A DNA stretch of 64,000 nucleotides, taken from assembly GCA_010094025.1 (NCBI GenBank), contig ML991870.1, forward strand, positions 1 to 64,000, written 5' to 3'. The notes below the pieces were generated by a model that did no database searches, was not told where the DNA came from, and was given only the letters and a program-made list of their open reading frames with translations. Each line of letters begins with the position of its first letter. Positions within the stretch are counted from its first letter, which is position 1. Positions 44,908 to 56,781 of the stretch are shown piece by piece. Made by a program: the position numbers and the translations under genes. Source of the stretch: Viridothelium virens. Its lineage: Eukaryota; Ascomycota; Dothideomycetes; Trypetheliales; Trypetheliaceae.

Positions 44908-47851
44908 ATGTTCAATTTTACTCCCCTTTTCGGAGCTCTGTCAGACTCCAATGCGACGCAGTCATTACTAGAGCTTGACGGTGGTGTCAAAATACTGGTA
45001 GATGTCGGCTGGGACGAAGACTTCGATGCGGGAAAACTCAAAGAGCTCGAAAGGTATAGTACCGGGATTTTCAGATTGCTTTCGGTTGCGTTTATCACTT
45101 ACCATGCTAAATAACTACCACAGGCATGTCTCGACGCTCTCTGTCATTCTGCTCACTCACGCTACTCCCGCACATCTCGGTGCATTTGCACACTGCTGCA
45201 AAAATTTCCCACTCTTTACGAGGATACCAATCTACGCAACAACGCCAGTAATATCGCTGGGTCGCACCTTACTGCAAGATCTTTATGCCTCGGCGTCTTT
45301 GGCAGCGTCAACAATTCCCACGTCAGCCCTCACCGAGTCCGGGTACGGTTACTCTGGCCATGAGGGGCAAGACCCTCACATCCTCCTTCAACCACCTACC
45401 GCTGATGAGATAGCGAGCTACTTCTCCCTGATCAATCCTCTCAAATACTCACAACCCCATGAGCCAATCCCATCCCCTTTCTCGCCTCCTCTGAACGGAC
45501 TGACCATCACTGCTTACGGTGCGGGACATACGCTGGGCGGTACCATCTGGCATATCCAGCACGGATTAGAGACAATAGTGTACGCTGTGGACTGGAATCA
45601 GGCAAGAGAAAACATTTTATCAGGTGCCGCTTGGCTCGGAGGACCTGGAGCCAGTGGCACAGATATTATAGAGCAGCTCCGAAGGCCAACAGCTCTTGTA
45701 TGCAGCAGTCGCGGCGCTGATCCTACAATAGCTGGGATAGGTCGGAATAGACGGGACGAATTGCTCGTTAATTCAATTCGCGAGACGATTGCAAATGGTG
45801 GGACAGTGCTTATACCATCTGACTCTAGTGCGCGAATCCTGGAGTTGGCTTACTTGCTCGAACACACCTGGCGATCTGAAGTCGGAGGTCTACATGCGGC
45901 GACGTACAAGAATGCCAAACTATACCTCGCCAGTAAAAGCTGCGGCGCGACCGTGCGTTACGCTCGCAGTTTGCTGGAATGGATGGATGAAAGTATCATT
46001 CGGGAAGCAGAAAATGCTCAACAACCGGAGAAGAGCGATTCGCATAAAGGTAGGGGTCCTTTTGACTTCAACCATGTGAAGTTGGTGGAGCGCAAGTCTC
46101 AAGTAAATCGGCTACTATCGTCCGAAGGCCCCCGAGTCATTCTAGCGAGCTCCTCATCTCTCGAATGGGGGTTTTCAAGGGAGTCTCTTCGATCCCTTGC
46201 GACAGATGACCGGAATCTCGTGATCCTCACCGAATGCATTTCTACCGGTTCGGGCCTAGGCAAACAACTGTGGGACATATGGATGAAGAAGCATGGGTCT
46301 CAGGACTCGGATGAAAATGCTCAGGCAGCAGTCGCTTCAACAGGTGGGATGGCTATCAACTATCAAGAGGTTTCCGTAGAAGGACTCAGTGGGAATCAGA
46401 CGTCGCTTTACCAGCAGTGGCTTGCTAAACAACACCAACTCCAAAGCACACTTCAACCGGACGGTGGCACTGCGCTCGAGACGTCGGCCGATGTTGTGGA
46501 CGAGCCAGAGTCGGAGAGTTCTTCGTCTTCTGATGAGGATGACACCGAACAACAAGGAAAGGCATTGAACGTCTCCGCGGCTCTATCTCACCCTCGCCAT
46601 AAAGTGGGACTGAGTGATGCTGAGCTAGGCATTAGCGTCCTCCTGCGTCGCAAAGCTGTCCATGACTACGATGTTCGGGGCAAGAAGGGACGAGAGAAAA
46701 TCTTCCCCTTCGTCGCACGTAAGAGGCGAAATGACGATTTTGGGGATTTGATCCGGCCGGAAGAGTACCTCAGGGCTGAGGAACGCGACGACGTTGACGG
46801 AGAAGCTGCGCGCAATGGAGATTCCAAGCAAGAAGCAGCTCTTGGGCAAAAGCGCAAATGGGGTGAAACAACGAACAAGCCCGCAACGGGCGGTCGACGA
46901 AGTTCCAGTGGCCTCAGTAAACGTCGGAGGATGTCTGACCAAGGTGACGGTGCCGGCGGAGACAGAGATGGTCAGGAAGGCGATGAAGCGCATGAGGATG
47001 CGAGCGAGTCGGACGAGTCTGACTACGAGCCGGCAGAGGCTACGATCGAGGGGCCAGTCAAGGCTGTCTTCACCGAGCAGGATCTGAAGCTCAACCTGAA
47101 GATCACGTATATCGATTTCTCCGGTATTCACGACAAACGAAGCTTGCAGATGCTTATTCCAATGATCAAGCCTAGGAAGTTGATCTTAGTGGGTGGAGGA
47201 GAACGTGAAACGATGACCCTTGCGAGTGACTGCCGCCGGTTATTGGGAGCTGATTCCGAGGAAAGCAACGTGACAGTGTTCACCCCCGCGGTCGGTACTA
47301 CTGTCAACGCAAGCGTTGATACAAATGCCTGGACCGTCAAACTGACTCAAGGCCTCGTGAGGAAGCTACTGTGGCAAAACGTGCGAGGCCTTGGTGTCGT
47401 GGCAATTACTGGAAGCTTGGAGCCAAGCGAGAATGAGCAAACAAATGACGACCAAAATAGGAAGAAAATCAAGTTAGCCGCCAACCAAGGCCAGGAGAAT
47501 TTGAGGGAGTCACCGGAGCCGGTGGTTACAGGCACTCCAGCTCTTGACGTCGTCCCCGCCAGCATGGCCGCTGCAACTCGCTCCGTGGCCCAACCACTTC
47601 ACGTGGGAGATCTGCGGCTTGCGGATCTTCGTCGAATAATGCAGGCATCGGGTCACAGTGCTGAATTCAGAGGTGAAGGCACGTTACTTATCGATGGTGC
47701 TGTAGCGGTAAGGAAGACCGGGACCGGAAAGATCGAGCTTGATGGCGGAGGATTATTCACGGCCACACCACGGTCAAGATCGCTTGATGGAACTTTTCAT
47801 GCTGTCAAAAAGAAAATCTACGAAGGGCTTGCTGTTGTCGCCAGCGGTTGA
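44908..47851 (+). CDS. CFT2: Cleavage and polyadenylation factor subunit Cft2/CPSF100
   Basis: Two exons, 44908-45053 and 45124-47851, give 957 residues. Cft2 is the non-catalytic partner of the Ysh1/CPSF73 endonuclease in mRNA 3'-end formation. The metallo-beta-lactamase fold starts at MFNFTPLFGALSDSNATQS and ILVDVGWDEDF. The zinc motif, HxHxDH in the active subunit, here reads LLTHATPAHLGAF, as expected for the inactive CPSF100 branch. The beta-CASP part follows with YGAGHTLGGTIWHI, VLIPSDSSARILELAYLLE and VILASSSSLEWGFSR. Between about residues 500 and 720 lies a long disordered insert with acidic and Ser-rich blocks. After it come FTEQDLKLNLKITYIDFSG, IPMIKPRKLILVGG and the C-terminal domain. 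The ATG exon was chosen because splicing restores RHVSTLSVILLTHA. Confidence 0.93.
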
Positions 47852-48306
47852 TCAAGAAATACAGTCGATCAAGCATGTTATGTTAGCACGCTCAGTATGA
47901 TACCCGAGTTCTGCATTCATCATATGGGAATAATTTCAAATAACAGCAAACATCGTCAGAAAGCCACGGCCACGTCTCCACTGCAATCAAAGTCATCACC
48001 GCTTCGCGATCTCCCTCCTCCTATTACGGCCAATTCACTGCCTTGAATTCATACGCCGCGGCTGTGGTATCGTCACAGAAATTGATTAGCTGTCATGCCT
48101 ACTTCATGCCATCCAAGACCAAGACTAAAATCATGGGTTCTTAGAAGGCTTTTCCGGTATCTTCTACTTAGTGGTTCAGTATTCTTCCAAGATTTACTTC
48201 TCCCCACACAATACCTCTTTTACCTCCTACACAACAAAGCACGCCTTCAACTTTTATCCACAAGTGCTGAACCAAAGACCAATAATTGCCTCTGGCTCGG
48301 TGCACG
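47852..48306. other. Intergenic after CFT2
   Basis: Holds the CFT2 3' flank and the leader of the proline-rich gene. Nothing else was seen. Confidence 0.5.
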
Positions 48307-48897
48307 ATGAGTACGACTGACTTTCCCCCATGCGGGTGGAACGCCTTTTCAGGCTTACAATATCTTCAAGCAGTCCAGTTCGCGCCTCCACCAAGCAACT
48401 GCCAGGTTGGATTGGTGTGCAGTCCACCAGCAGCAACTTGCACCTGCCCTCCGCCAGTTCCACCTCCGGGTGGCTTTTGGGTTACCGGGCCTCCTCCCCC
48501 TCCCGCTCCCCCTCCTCAACCCCTGCCCAAGCCAGCAGGTTTTGCGGCTCCGAAGTTCAGTCCGCCGCCAGGCGTCAACTTCATCCCCCCCAAGAACGTG
48601 TCGACGCTGTTCATCTTCACGGAGGTCGGCCCGCCGAAGAAAGACGGCTCGCTCAAGTTTCAGCCGTGGCAGATTGATTCGACGAAGACGGTGCAGGATA
48701 TCTTGGAGCATCTGGGGAAGGGAGAGGATAGGTGGAGTCTTGTGGAGTATCATGAGCTGGGCGATGGGAACTGGAACCAGGGCATCACGGTTGGCTACAA
48801 GGATGAAAGGGCAAAGAAGGGCATTTCTAAGTTTGGCTGGACGCCGAGGAGGGGTGGAATGTTGCCGCCGGTCTGGTTGGCGACAGAGACGGAGTGA
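48307..48897 (+). CDS. Proline-rich hypothetical protein with a conserved fungal C-terminal domain
   Basis: Single exon, 196 residues from the ATG at 48307 (an earlier in-frame ATG at 48286 adds seven). The N-terminal half is Pro- and Cys-rich with proline runs (GPPPPPAPPPQPLPKP). From about residue 90 a compact domain begins: NVSTLFIFTEVGPPKKDGS, then STKTVQDILEHLGKGEDRW, ending GWTPRRGGMLPPVWLATE. Fungal genomes contain many short Pro-rich proteins with a similar LFIF...TV.DIL.HLG domain, which looks ubiquitin-like in layout, but its function is not known. No membrane helix or signal peptide was seen. Confidence 0.78.
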   Translation: MSTTDFPPCGWNAFSGLQYLQAVQFAPPPSNCQVGLVCSPPAATCTCPPPVPPPGGFWVTGPPPPPAPPPQPLPKPAGFAAPKFSPPPGVNFIPPKNVSTLFIFTEVGPPKKDGSLKFQPWQIDSTKTVQDILEHLGKGEDRWSLVEYHELGDGNWNQGITVGYKDERAKKGISKFGWTPRRGGMLPPVWLATETE

Positions 48898-49604
48898 GAA
48901 TTGTGACTGGGAGATTGGCATAGCTGACTGCGAATTTGGGACTTGAGTCCATTAATTTGGGTAAGGGCTGCTGTGTGCTATTGGGTCGACGGTCTCGATT
49001 GAACACCTGCATCTGCATTGCTACTTGACAGAATCCAGCTTCGATTATGTTTTGGCCATGTATTCTACTTCTGCGACTTCAGGGTTCAGTGTGAATATCA
49101 AGTACCGCTTCCTGATTCCGATTTGACGCAACACTTCACCACTTCGTCAAGCTTGCCCGCGATACTTTCCGCCGTCGGCCGTTAACATATTGGCCTAGAC
49201 CGATCCACCTTCCCCCACCCCCCACGCCATTCGCTTACACCCTGGTCAACTGTCTCCTCAACGGAATCGACGGAATTGTGACCGCGATGTAAAAACTTCC
49301 CCATGCTCACTTCTATAGACATCAATGCAACTTAGAAGAGATTTCCGCTCGATTTACACTTGATTTCCGGGGCGTCATTTTCAGTGACCTACAAGGCTGT
49401 TCCGTCATATTACGCTTAGACGCGTAATTATCCAGCGAGCTCGCATACTCAAGCCTAGAAGTTTCCCTATCAGTCAAGGTGGGTAGATCCGCTTTAAGAA
49501 GATTCCGGTCATAAGGCTAGGTTTCTTTGTGAATCTCAAGCAAACATTTTTCAACGTTCCACGTCTGTACACTTCATCCTCCTACGATTCTCAAATTCCA
49601 CACA
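48898..49604. other. Promoter region of the amine oxidase gene
   Basis: No gene is supported. It includes the amine oxidase leader. An in-frame alternative start for a different frame at 49529 is a shadow. Confidence 0.5.
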
Positions 49605-51842
49605 ATGGCCACCGAAGCCGTGAATTCTGGTTCTATGACGAACATTGGGTTTCATTCTGTACCCCACCCGTTCGCCCCTCTTTCAGCAGAAGAAATCAGA
49701 CATGCTGCACAGCTTCTGCGTGGGGTCTGGCCAGCAGATACCGACATCTACTTTAAGTCCATTACACTTGAGGAGCCTCCAAAAGCAGAAGTCCTGCCAT
49801 TTTTAGAATCGGAGCATCATGGTTCAAAGCAGCCGCACATTCCACGTAAGGCGTACGTTGCCTACTATTTGAGAGGAACGGTATGTCACAGCCGATCGAT
49901 CAAACCTGAGATAGCGCCCATACTAACACATGGACTCACCAGAACAAATTCCATGAGGCCATTGTCAACATCTCAGAGAACGAGGTAGAGCAAAATGTGC
50001 GGCTTGGACCAAACATGCATAGCTGGGGCGATGGAGAGGAGATTATCAACATCGAGAAGGTGGCTCTGGAAGACGAAAAGGTTAAACAGGAGATTGCAAA
50101 ACTCAAACTGCCAGAAGGCACTGTAGTCGTTTGTGATCCGTGGATATACGGTAAGCTAATAGTTTATCTTATTGTACAGTCTGTTGACATGCGATCTCAG
50201 GTGCCGATGGCATAGGAGATGATGAACGCATGTATCAGTGCTTTCTGTACATCAGGGATCCTACAAATTCATCTGAGGCAGACTCAAATCATTACGCGTT
50301 GCCACTTGCAATCTCGCCTGTCGTTGCAACAGACACTATGACGGTCGCACGAATTGATCATCTGCCAACCGGGGCAGATGCTACTGTTAGGGAGACTCAG
50401 CCGTATCAGCTTAGGCCTGCAAACGAATATATTCCAGAATCTCAGACGCTACGGACTGACCTGAAGCCGTTAAACGTGGTTCAACCCGAAGGTGCAAGCT
50501 TCAGGGTGACTAAACAGGGCACTTCTAACACCATAGAATGGCAAAAATGGCACTTCAGAGTTGGCTTCAACCAACGCGAAGGACCAATCTTGTACGACGT
50601 GAGTGATTTGACTTCCGTGTCTGCGTACCACACCTCACTCATGCATTATAGGTTCGCTACGATGATCGAAGCCTATTCTATCGGGTCGCGCTCTCTGATG
50701 TGAACATCCCCTACGCGGACCCACGACACCCCTTCCACAAAAAGGCTGCTTTTGACTTGGGTGACGCAGGAGCCGGAAGCATGGCTAATAACCTCAAACT
50801 AGGCTGCGACTGTCTTGGGGCAATTCATTACTTAGGTGCTCTCCTTTCTGACGGCAATGGTGATGCGATGCCAATGGAGAACGTTATTTGCATACACGAG
50901 CAAGACGGTGGCATTGGCTGGAAACACATCAATTACCGTACGAGCAGAGCCGTGGTTACGCGTCAGCGGGAACTCGTCGTTCAAACCATCATCACCGTCT
51001 CCAACTACGAGTACATCCTGGCGTACATGTTCAACCAAGCGGGCGAGTTCACCTACGAAGTCCGCGCCACCGGCATCCTCAGCACGCAGCCCATCGACGA
51101 CCACGTCAGCGTCCCCTTCGGCACCGTCGTCCACCCCGGCGTCCTCGCCGGCCACCACCAACACATCTTCTCCCTCCGTCTCGACCCCACCCTCGACGGC
51201 GCGCAGAACCGGCTCGCCTACGAAGAAGCCCACCCGATGCCCCTCTCCGACTTCAACCCCCACGGCGTCGGCTGGGCCGTGCAGGAGACGCTGGTCGAGC
51301 GCTCGGGCGGCTACGACATCGACCCGGACCGCAACCGCACTTTCAAGATCCAGAACGCAGCCGTGCGCAATCCCGTCAATGGCAAGCCCGTCGCCTACAA
51401 GATCCACGCGCAGCCATTCCAGAAGATCCTGGCGGATAAGGAGAGCTATCACTTCAAGCGCGCTGAGTTCGCTGACCATAATATCTATGTCACGCGTTAC
51501 GCGGATGGCGAGCTCTACTCCGGTGGGAAGTATACGAATCAGAGTCGTGGAGGGACGGGCGTCCGGAGCTGGGCGGATCGCAAGGATGATATTGTGGATG
51601 AGGATATTGTTGTGTTTGTGCAGTTTGGCATGACGCACGTGCCGAGGATTGAGGACTTCCCTGTGATGCCATGTGAGGTGCTCAAGGTTAGTTTCAAGCC
51701 GGTGAACTTTTTTGAGAAGAACCCAGCCTTGGATGTGCCGCCTAGTGAGCAGCATTTCAATAGGAGTGTCCTGGTGACGGAGCAGCATAAGCAGCCTGTG
51801 AGCCAGAGGAAGGTTGGAGAGGAGCAGGCGAGTAAATTGTGA
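49605..51842 (+). CDS. Copper amine oxidase with a peroxisomal targeting signal
   Basis: Four exons, 49605-49880, 49943-50150, 50201-50598 and 50652-51842, give 690 residues. The enzyme oxidises primary amines to aldehydes with release of ammonia and hydrogen peroxide, using copper and a topaquinone made from its own tyrosine. The topaquinone site is SNYEY (Tyr about 413). The copper ligands are the HQH pair in GHHQHIFSL (about 463 and 465) and the His in MTHVPRIEDFPVMP (about 623). The catalytic Asp lies in AAFDLGDAG (about 329). Exon 4 begins exactly at VRYDDRSLFYRVALSD, which confirms the splice. The last three residues are SKL, a canonical PTS1, so the peroxide is probably made inside peroxisomes next to catalase. 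There is no secretion signal. It likely serves use of amines as a nitrogen source. Confidence 0.95.
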
Positions 51843-52415
51843 ATGCCGATTAGATATCTTCTGCGAGGTTGAATATCCAGGTCGCCAGAGACTGGAATGA
51901 GGCTTGGAAAGCTGCAGGTCTTCGCGATTGCAGCATGGCAATAACAAACTGAAATAACCTAGATTTATTAATGAAGTCGATGGACATACCTTGAATACTA
52001 AGAAATCACCGACCAAGATTTCCATTGAGCTGCAGTGATGTGTATTCCATGAGATTGGTGGGCAAGGGCCAAATGCTTGGGATGTTCCTACCCTCTTTCA
52101 TAGCCCAGGGTAAGGTAAGCCTCTCCGCATATGGATGCACGTCAGCTACTGTTTGGGAGGAACTTCATCGACTTTTGACGCAGATCTGATGATATAGGGA
52201 AAGAACCTCCCGAGACGACCCGTGCGTTTACTTTTTTTCTCTCTCTCGCGCACAGTACGACGGTTGATTGGTAATCCATCCGAGTCATATTGATCGAATC
52301 TCAAGATGCAACTTTACCTATATAAATTCTTATATCTAACTCCTTAATCTTTCGTATCTTTCATCTCGACTTCAGATCCCATCTCGTCGTGGCTTTCCGT
52401 CCTTCTCTTCGCAAG
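51843..52415. other. Intergenic, promoter of the FrnE-like gene
   Basis: No gene is supported on either strand. The long minus-strand frame that extends into it is antisense to the amine oxidase. Confidence 0.5.
52319..52326 (+). promoter_or_regulatory. TATA box of the FrnE-like gene
   Basis: TATATAAA about 90 bp ahead of the ATG at 52416, with a pyrimidine-rich stretch between. Confidence 0.5.
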
Positions 52416-53222
52416 ATGACCAGCTTCAACATCGAAATCGTCTCCGACGTCAACTGCCCTTGGGTATGCAATATCCCTCCCAATCTCCTACTCCCCTACT
52501 CCCCTACTCCCCTACTCCCCATCTCCCCACCCCCCAAACACATCCCGCTAACTCAATCCCCTCCTCAGTGCTACGTCGGCAAAAAGCGCCTCGAGAAAGC
52601 CATCGCGGCCTACCGCGCCTCCTCCCGCTCCTCCACCTCCGCCGACACCTTCACCACGCGCTGGCACCCCTTCTACCTGAACCCGGACGCGCCCTCTCCC
52701 GGCATCGACAAGCAAGCCTACTACGCCGCGAAGTTCGGCCCGCAGCGCCTAGGCGCCATGTTCAGCCGGCTCGGCGCGGTCGGCGCGCAAGAAGGCATCG
52801 CGTTCAAGTTCGGCGGCCGCACCGGCAACACCCGCGACGCGCATCGCTTGATCGAGCTCGGCTGGCAGAAGGGTGGCCAGCAGCGTCAGACCAGCGTTGT
52901 TGCCGAGCTGTTCGCGCTGTATTTTGAGAACGAGGGCGATTTGACGGATCGCGCGCAGCTGGTCCAGGCGGGGAAGAGGGCGGGCCTGCAGGAGGAGGAC
53001 GCCAGGAAGTGGTTGGAGGGGGAGGGGGGTGCGGAGGTGGTGGATCGGGAGGTCGAGGTTGCGGCGAGGAGGGGGATTCATGGGGTGCCGCATTTTACGA
53101 TTCAGGGGGAGTTTGTGGTTGAGGGGGCGGAGGGGCCGGAGGTGTTTGTGGAAATATTTGAGAGGATTAAGGGGAGGGGTGGGGAGAGCAATGGAGAGGT
53201 GAAGAAGGGGGAAACGTGTTAA
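52416..53222 (+). CDS. DsbA-like thioredoxin-fold oxidoreductase, FrnE type
   Basis: Two exons, 52416-52463 and 52569-53222, give 233 residues. Splicing creates the redox site C14-P-W-C17 in VSDVNCPWCYVGKKRLEKA, exactly as in FrnE/DsbA-family proteins. The rest of the fold is present: WHPFYLNPDAP, an all-helical insert with FGGRTGNTRDAHRLIEL, and the cis-Pro region GVPHFTIQGEF, closing the thioredoxin half. Such proteins are soluble dithiol oxidoreductases or isomerases; the substrate is unknown. The intron is 105 nt, a multiple of three, and has no stop, so retention would add 35 residues between W16 and C17 and destroy the active site. The gene converges with SRP54, 138 bp apart. GC content is high. 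Confidence 0.9.
   Translation: MTSFNIEIVSDVNCPWVCNIPPNLLLPYSPTPLLPISPPPKHIPLTQSPPQCYVGKKRLEKAIAAYRASSRSSTSADTFTTRWHPFYLNPDAPSPGIDKQAYYAAKFGPQRLGAMFSRLGAVGAQEGIAFKFGGRTGNTRDAHRLIELGWQKGGQQRQTSVVAELFALYFENEGDLTDRAQLVQAGKRAGLQEEDARKWLEGEGGAEVVDREVEVAARRGIHGVPHFTIQGEFVVEGAEGPEVFVEIFERIKGRGGESNGEVKKGETC
52487..52520 (+). repeat. CTACTCCCC tandem repeat inside an intron
   Basis: About four head-to-tail copies of CTACTCCCC lie inside the FrnE-like intron and form part of its polypyrimidine tract. Such a short tandem array may vary in copy number between strains. Confidence 0.6.
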
Positions 53223-53360
53223 AATTTGGGGGTGTTTGTTGAAGATGTATTCATGATTGTATGCATGACTCATGACCACGAGGATGAGGCCTCTACTCCA
53301 TATCCAGACGCCGTGGCTATGCAAGAAGCGAAGGGCAAAGACGAAGCAGGAGGTTCCGTG

Positions 53361-55011
53361 TTACCTCCGTCCACCCCGTCCACCTCCCATACCCGGGATG
53401 CCACCGCCACCACCCATCATCTTCATCAATGACCCCATGTCCATGCCGCTCATATCTGGCATACCCGGCATGCCACCGCCTCCTCCCCCACCGCCACCTC
53501 CAAACATCTTCATCATCGCATTCAAATCCATGCCACCCATACCAGGCATCCCTCTCCCCGCACCACCCATGCTCTGCAGTCGCTTCTGCATGGCTGCCAT
53601 TTGCTGCTGACGATTCGCACCGCCCATGGCGCCCTGAGCTTTCTGCATGTTTGCCATCCCACCCTTCATCTGCTTCGCCATTCCGGCCATCATCTTGTGT
53701 TGTGTCAACAAATCCTCGACTTCTCGTACACTGGTCCCCGATCCCCTCGCTATCCTCGTGATCCGTGCCGGCTGCTCGACAAAGAGTTTGCCATCCGAGT
53801 CTAATTCCTTCATTGTCATGCTATCGCAGATGTAGATCATGCGGCGCAGTTTGAGCGAGCCTTCCTCGTCATCCATACCGCTCATCATGTTTGAGAGGCC
53901 AGGAATCATGCCCGCCATTTTGGATAGAGGACCCATCTTCATGATGTTTTGTAGCTGGTCCCGTAGGTCCCGTACGGTAAAGACGCCCTCGGCGATGTGC
54001 TTCATGGTATCCTTCTGATCGAGCTTGAGACTCTGGACGTGATCGACAAGTCCCTGCATGTCACCCATACCGAGCAGCTTGGAGACGAAGGGTTGCGGCG
54101 CAAATCGCTCGAGGTCGAGCATGTGCTCGCCGGTGCCGAGGAAGACGATAGGTGTATGAGTGGCTGCAACGGCGGAGATGGCACCTCCTCCAGCGGCAGC
54201 ACCATCGGTTTTGGTGAGGACAATGGCGCCGAAATCCGCTGCTTCTTTAAAGGCGCGGGATTGACCTTCTGCTTGTTGGCCGATAGTCGAGTCCAAGACC
54301 ATAATGGTTTGATCAGGTTTTACGGCATGCTGTATTTGCACCATTTCATCAAAGAGGTCTTGTTCTTGCCGATGTCTTCCACTTGTATCCACGATGATGA
54401 TTTCGAAGCGCTCCTTTTTGAACTTTTCCACACCTTCCCTTGCTACAACCACTGGATCCGTCTGCGTCAAAGACCCGTAGTAGGGTATCTTTGCCTTGGT
54501 CGCATTCTGCTTCAACTGATCAAACGCACCCGCTCGAAAAGTATCTGCACACACTAGACAGCTTTTGAACTGCCGAGCCTGATACCACCTTGCCAATTTT
54601 GTGCATGTCGTTGTCTTGCCTGAGCCCTGCAATCCTACAAACATGATAACATTCGCCTTCCCCTTCCTCGGCTTGAAGGGCTCAGCATGAGGGTCAACCA
54701 GCTTAACAAGCTCATCGAAAACGGCTTTTTGGATGAGGCGCTTCTTGTTCACTGCAGGACCGAGCTCTTTGAAGTTGACAGCGCGTCGAATGGAGTTGCG
54801 GAGGCTGGCGACGAGCCGGACATTGACATCCGATTCAATGAGGGCATTGCAGATCTCCTTGACCATGCCATCAAACGCCTGGATGCATGTTGGCCTTTGT
54901 GAAGAGTGACCATATGAGGGGTGGCGGGGTTACCTTTTCGTCAAGAGTTGGCGACCGTGAAAGGTCAGAGACGGCGGCATTGATGCGCCGTCCCAGATCT
55001 GAAAGCACCAT
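53361..55011 (-). CDS. SRP54: Signal recognition particle GTPase subunit SRP54
   Basis: Two exons, 55011-54934 and 54878-53361, give 531 residues. SRP54 binds signal sequences and 7S RNA and docks with the SRP receptor in a GTP-dependent manner. Exon 1 encodes the classic N-domain start [20 protein letters not shown]. The GTPase motifs are [10 protein letters not shown] (G1, about 108-117), [15 protein letters not shown] (G2 and insertion box), DTSGRHRQE (G3, about 190) and TKTDG (G4, about 248). The GLGD-like [14 protein letters not shown] ends the G domain. The methionine-rich M domain follows, with [22 protein letters not shown] and [17 protein letters not shown]. The tail beyond it is Gly/Met-rich with a run of ten glycines, longer than in yeast but common in filamentous fungi. 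Confidence 0.96.
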
Positions 55012-55268
55012 ACTTGGTGGGTATGTTCAAAGAGCAAGAGGAAGCTGTGTGGTCACATCGTTCGCATCGAGAATAGGCCGAAACGAAAAGAACGGAAACG
55101 GTGATAGAGTAGAGTACGTGCGCGGGGATTCGCGTGGTCCTTTGCCGGAAATCACCCGGCTAGAAGATCGCCGCTGCATACCTGAACTTAGGTCAGATCT
55201 CAAAACAGGACTTCCATTGCCAATCGCCATTTTTTCTCAAAACTCTCGATTTCACGCTAGGCCTTCAG

Positions 55269-56781
55269 TCAGCTGAAGTGGTCCTGATCTTCATGGTCAG
55301 CTCCGAACTGGATACTGTTCGCGGAAAAAAGCTTTCCTTCATCGTTCACAGAAGCCAACTCAAATGCTGCTCCAATACACTGAGAATCTTCTGTCTCTAC
55401 CGACTCATGAGGTTCGAGCACCATCGAATCTAGACTGTTTGTCTCCGTTAGGCCCGAGTCCCTTGGCCACGACCCATTGCTAAAATAGTCGTCGCTCTTT
55501 GAAGGCGTCCTCGATCTACGATATGAATCGTCGGAAGGATCAAATCCATCGCTCTCTTGAGCGGGACTGGCAAGGGACCGGATTTTACTACATAGGAGAG
55601 TGAAAAGTCCCCATATAATGGGAAAACATGCACACGTTAGACCGACCGAGGCTTCAACAGCAGTCCAAAGAAATCTGTTTGCTGTATTCCAAGCCAAGTC
55701 TGTACCACTAGTCAAGGTGAAAGTCGTAATGAGACGAAGTATGCTCGCCATGCATGCACTACATTTCCAATTGTGTCAGAACAGTGTTTGCGAAATTCTC
55801 CAAGCGACCTGATCCTTGCACGCTCCTGGTCGCGTCAAAAACTTACAAGATGCCAACAAGAAAAACAGAAGTCAACGCCAACCTACGACCAAGGCTGAGC
55901 TGCAATTTCCAGAGCATTGGAACAGGAATGCTCAGTAATGCAAAGTCAGCAACCGTATTGAGGGCGCTCGCAGAGATTGCGAAGCTTCCCAAGTCAATGC
56001 TACACACACCAATGGCTGGAGGATCTAGCGTAGGGTTGTATCGTTGCCAATGATAACTAAGAGGCCGGCTGCTTGTACCGTTAGAACCGGCGTTCGATAC
56101 ATCACATGGTGCAAAAACCACTCACCACACGTTAAGAATTGCTACAGTCACACCAAAAGCCCACACGTTCACATACGCCATCCAGACGTAGATTGTGATA
56201 GCTAGCCAGCGTATTCGAGCCGTGAATATTCGGAGATAGAGAAACAGAATGGACATTTTGATGCACCATTGGCCAAGGGTGTAGATAAGAGACAGGAAAA
56301 GACCCGCCTATCCTGAACATCAATAGGATTTTATGATGAAATGGTAATAAACGTACTTCCTCAAGGATCTTATTCCCTTGTTTTGGGTTGGTGGCGTGAA
56401 GTTTCTTCTCCAGACCATAGTGGACAGCTGCGGAAGTGATCAACGACGGATCTGGATCGTGGCAATGCACCGGCAAGCATAACGACTTACAGACGATATT
56501 TATCACACACAGCAGCGCCGTGAATACCTATCCCTTGTTCAGATCTCAATGCAACATATTTTCAATGTCCACAACGAAACGCATACCAGTCCAGCAATGG
56601 CGAACCAGTCATCCCAGCCATATGGAAGGCGATGAGCGGTTCGTGCTACGAGCCGCAGAATTATTGCCGCCGAAGTCATTGCTGTTAAGAAGATTGACAA
56701 AAATACGATTACAGAGCCTCGGTCTTCTGTGATATTGGCTTTCTGATCGGTAATATTCGCAAGTGTCAAGGACACCGCCAT
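55269..56781 (-). CDS. Fungal rhodopsin-fold integral membrane protein (PTH11/SAT-like)
   Basis: Six exons, 56781-56587, 56527-56491, 56427-56357, 56307-56126, 56068-55847 and 55758-55269, all in phase, give 398 residues. This large fungal family has seven membrane helices, about 280 residues, and a variable C-terminal tail. Family marks are GWDDWFAIAGL after helix 1-2, HYGLEKKL, KILEEAGLFLSLIYTLGQWCIKMSILFLYLRIF for helices 3-4 (shown here only in part: LYTLG-type core at LIYTLGQWCIKMSI), then CRPLSYHWQRYNPT, SALNTVADFALLSIPVPMLWKLQ, and WTAVEASVGLTCACFP in the last helix. The tail is Ser- and Asp-rich. It has no large extracellular Cys-rich CFEM domain, unlike Magnaporthe Pth11. Ligand and function are unknown; some relatives act as receptors. 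Confidence 0.88.

Noticed and set aside
50832-52025. 397-codon minus-strand frame
   Set aside because: It lies antisense to exon 4 of the amine oxidase, whose catalytic residues are all present on the plus strand.
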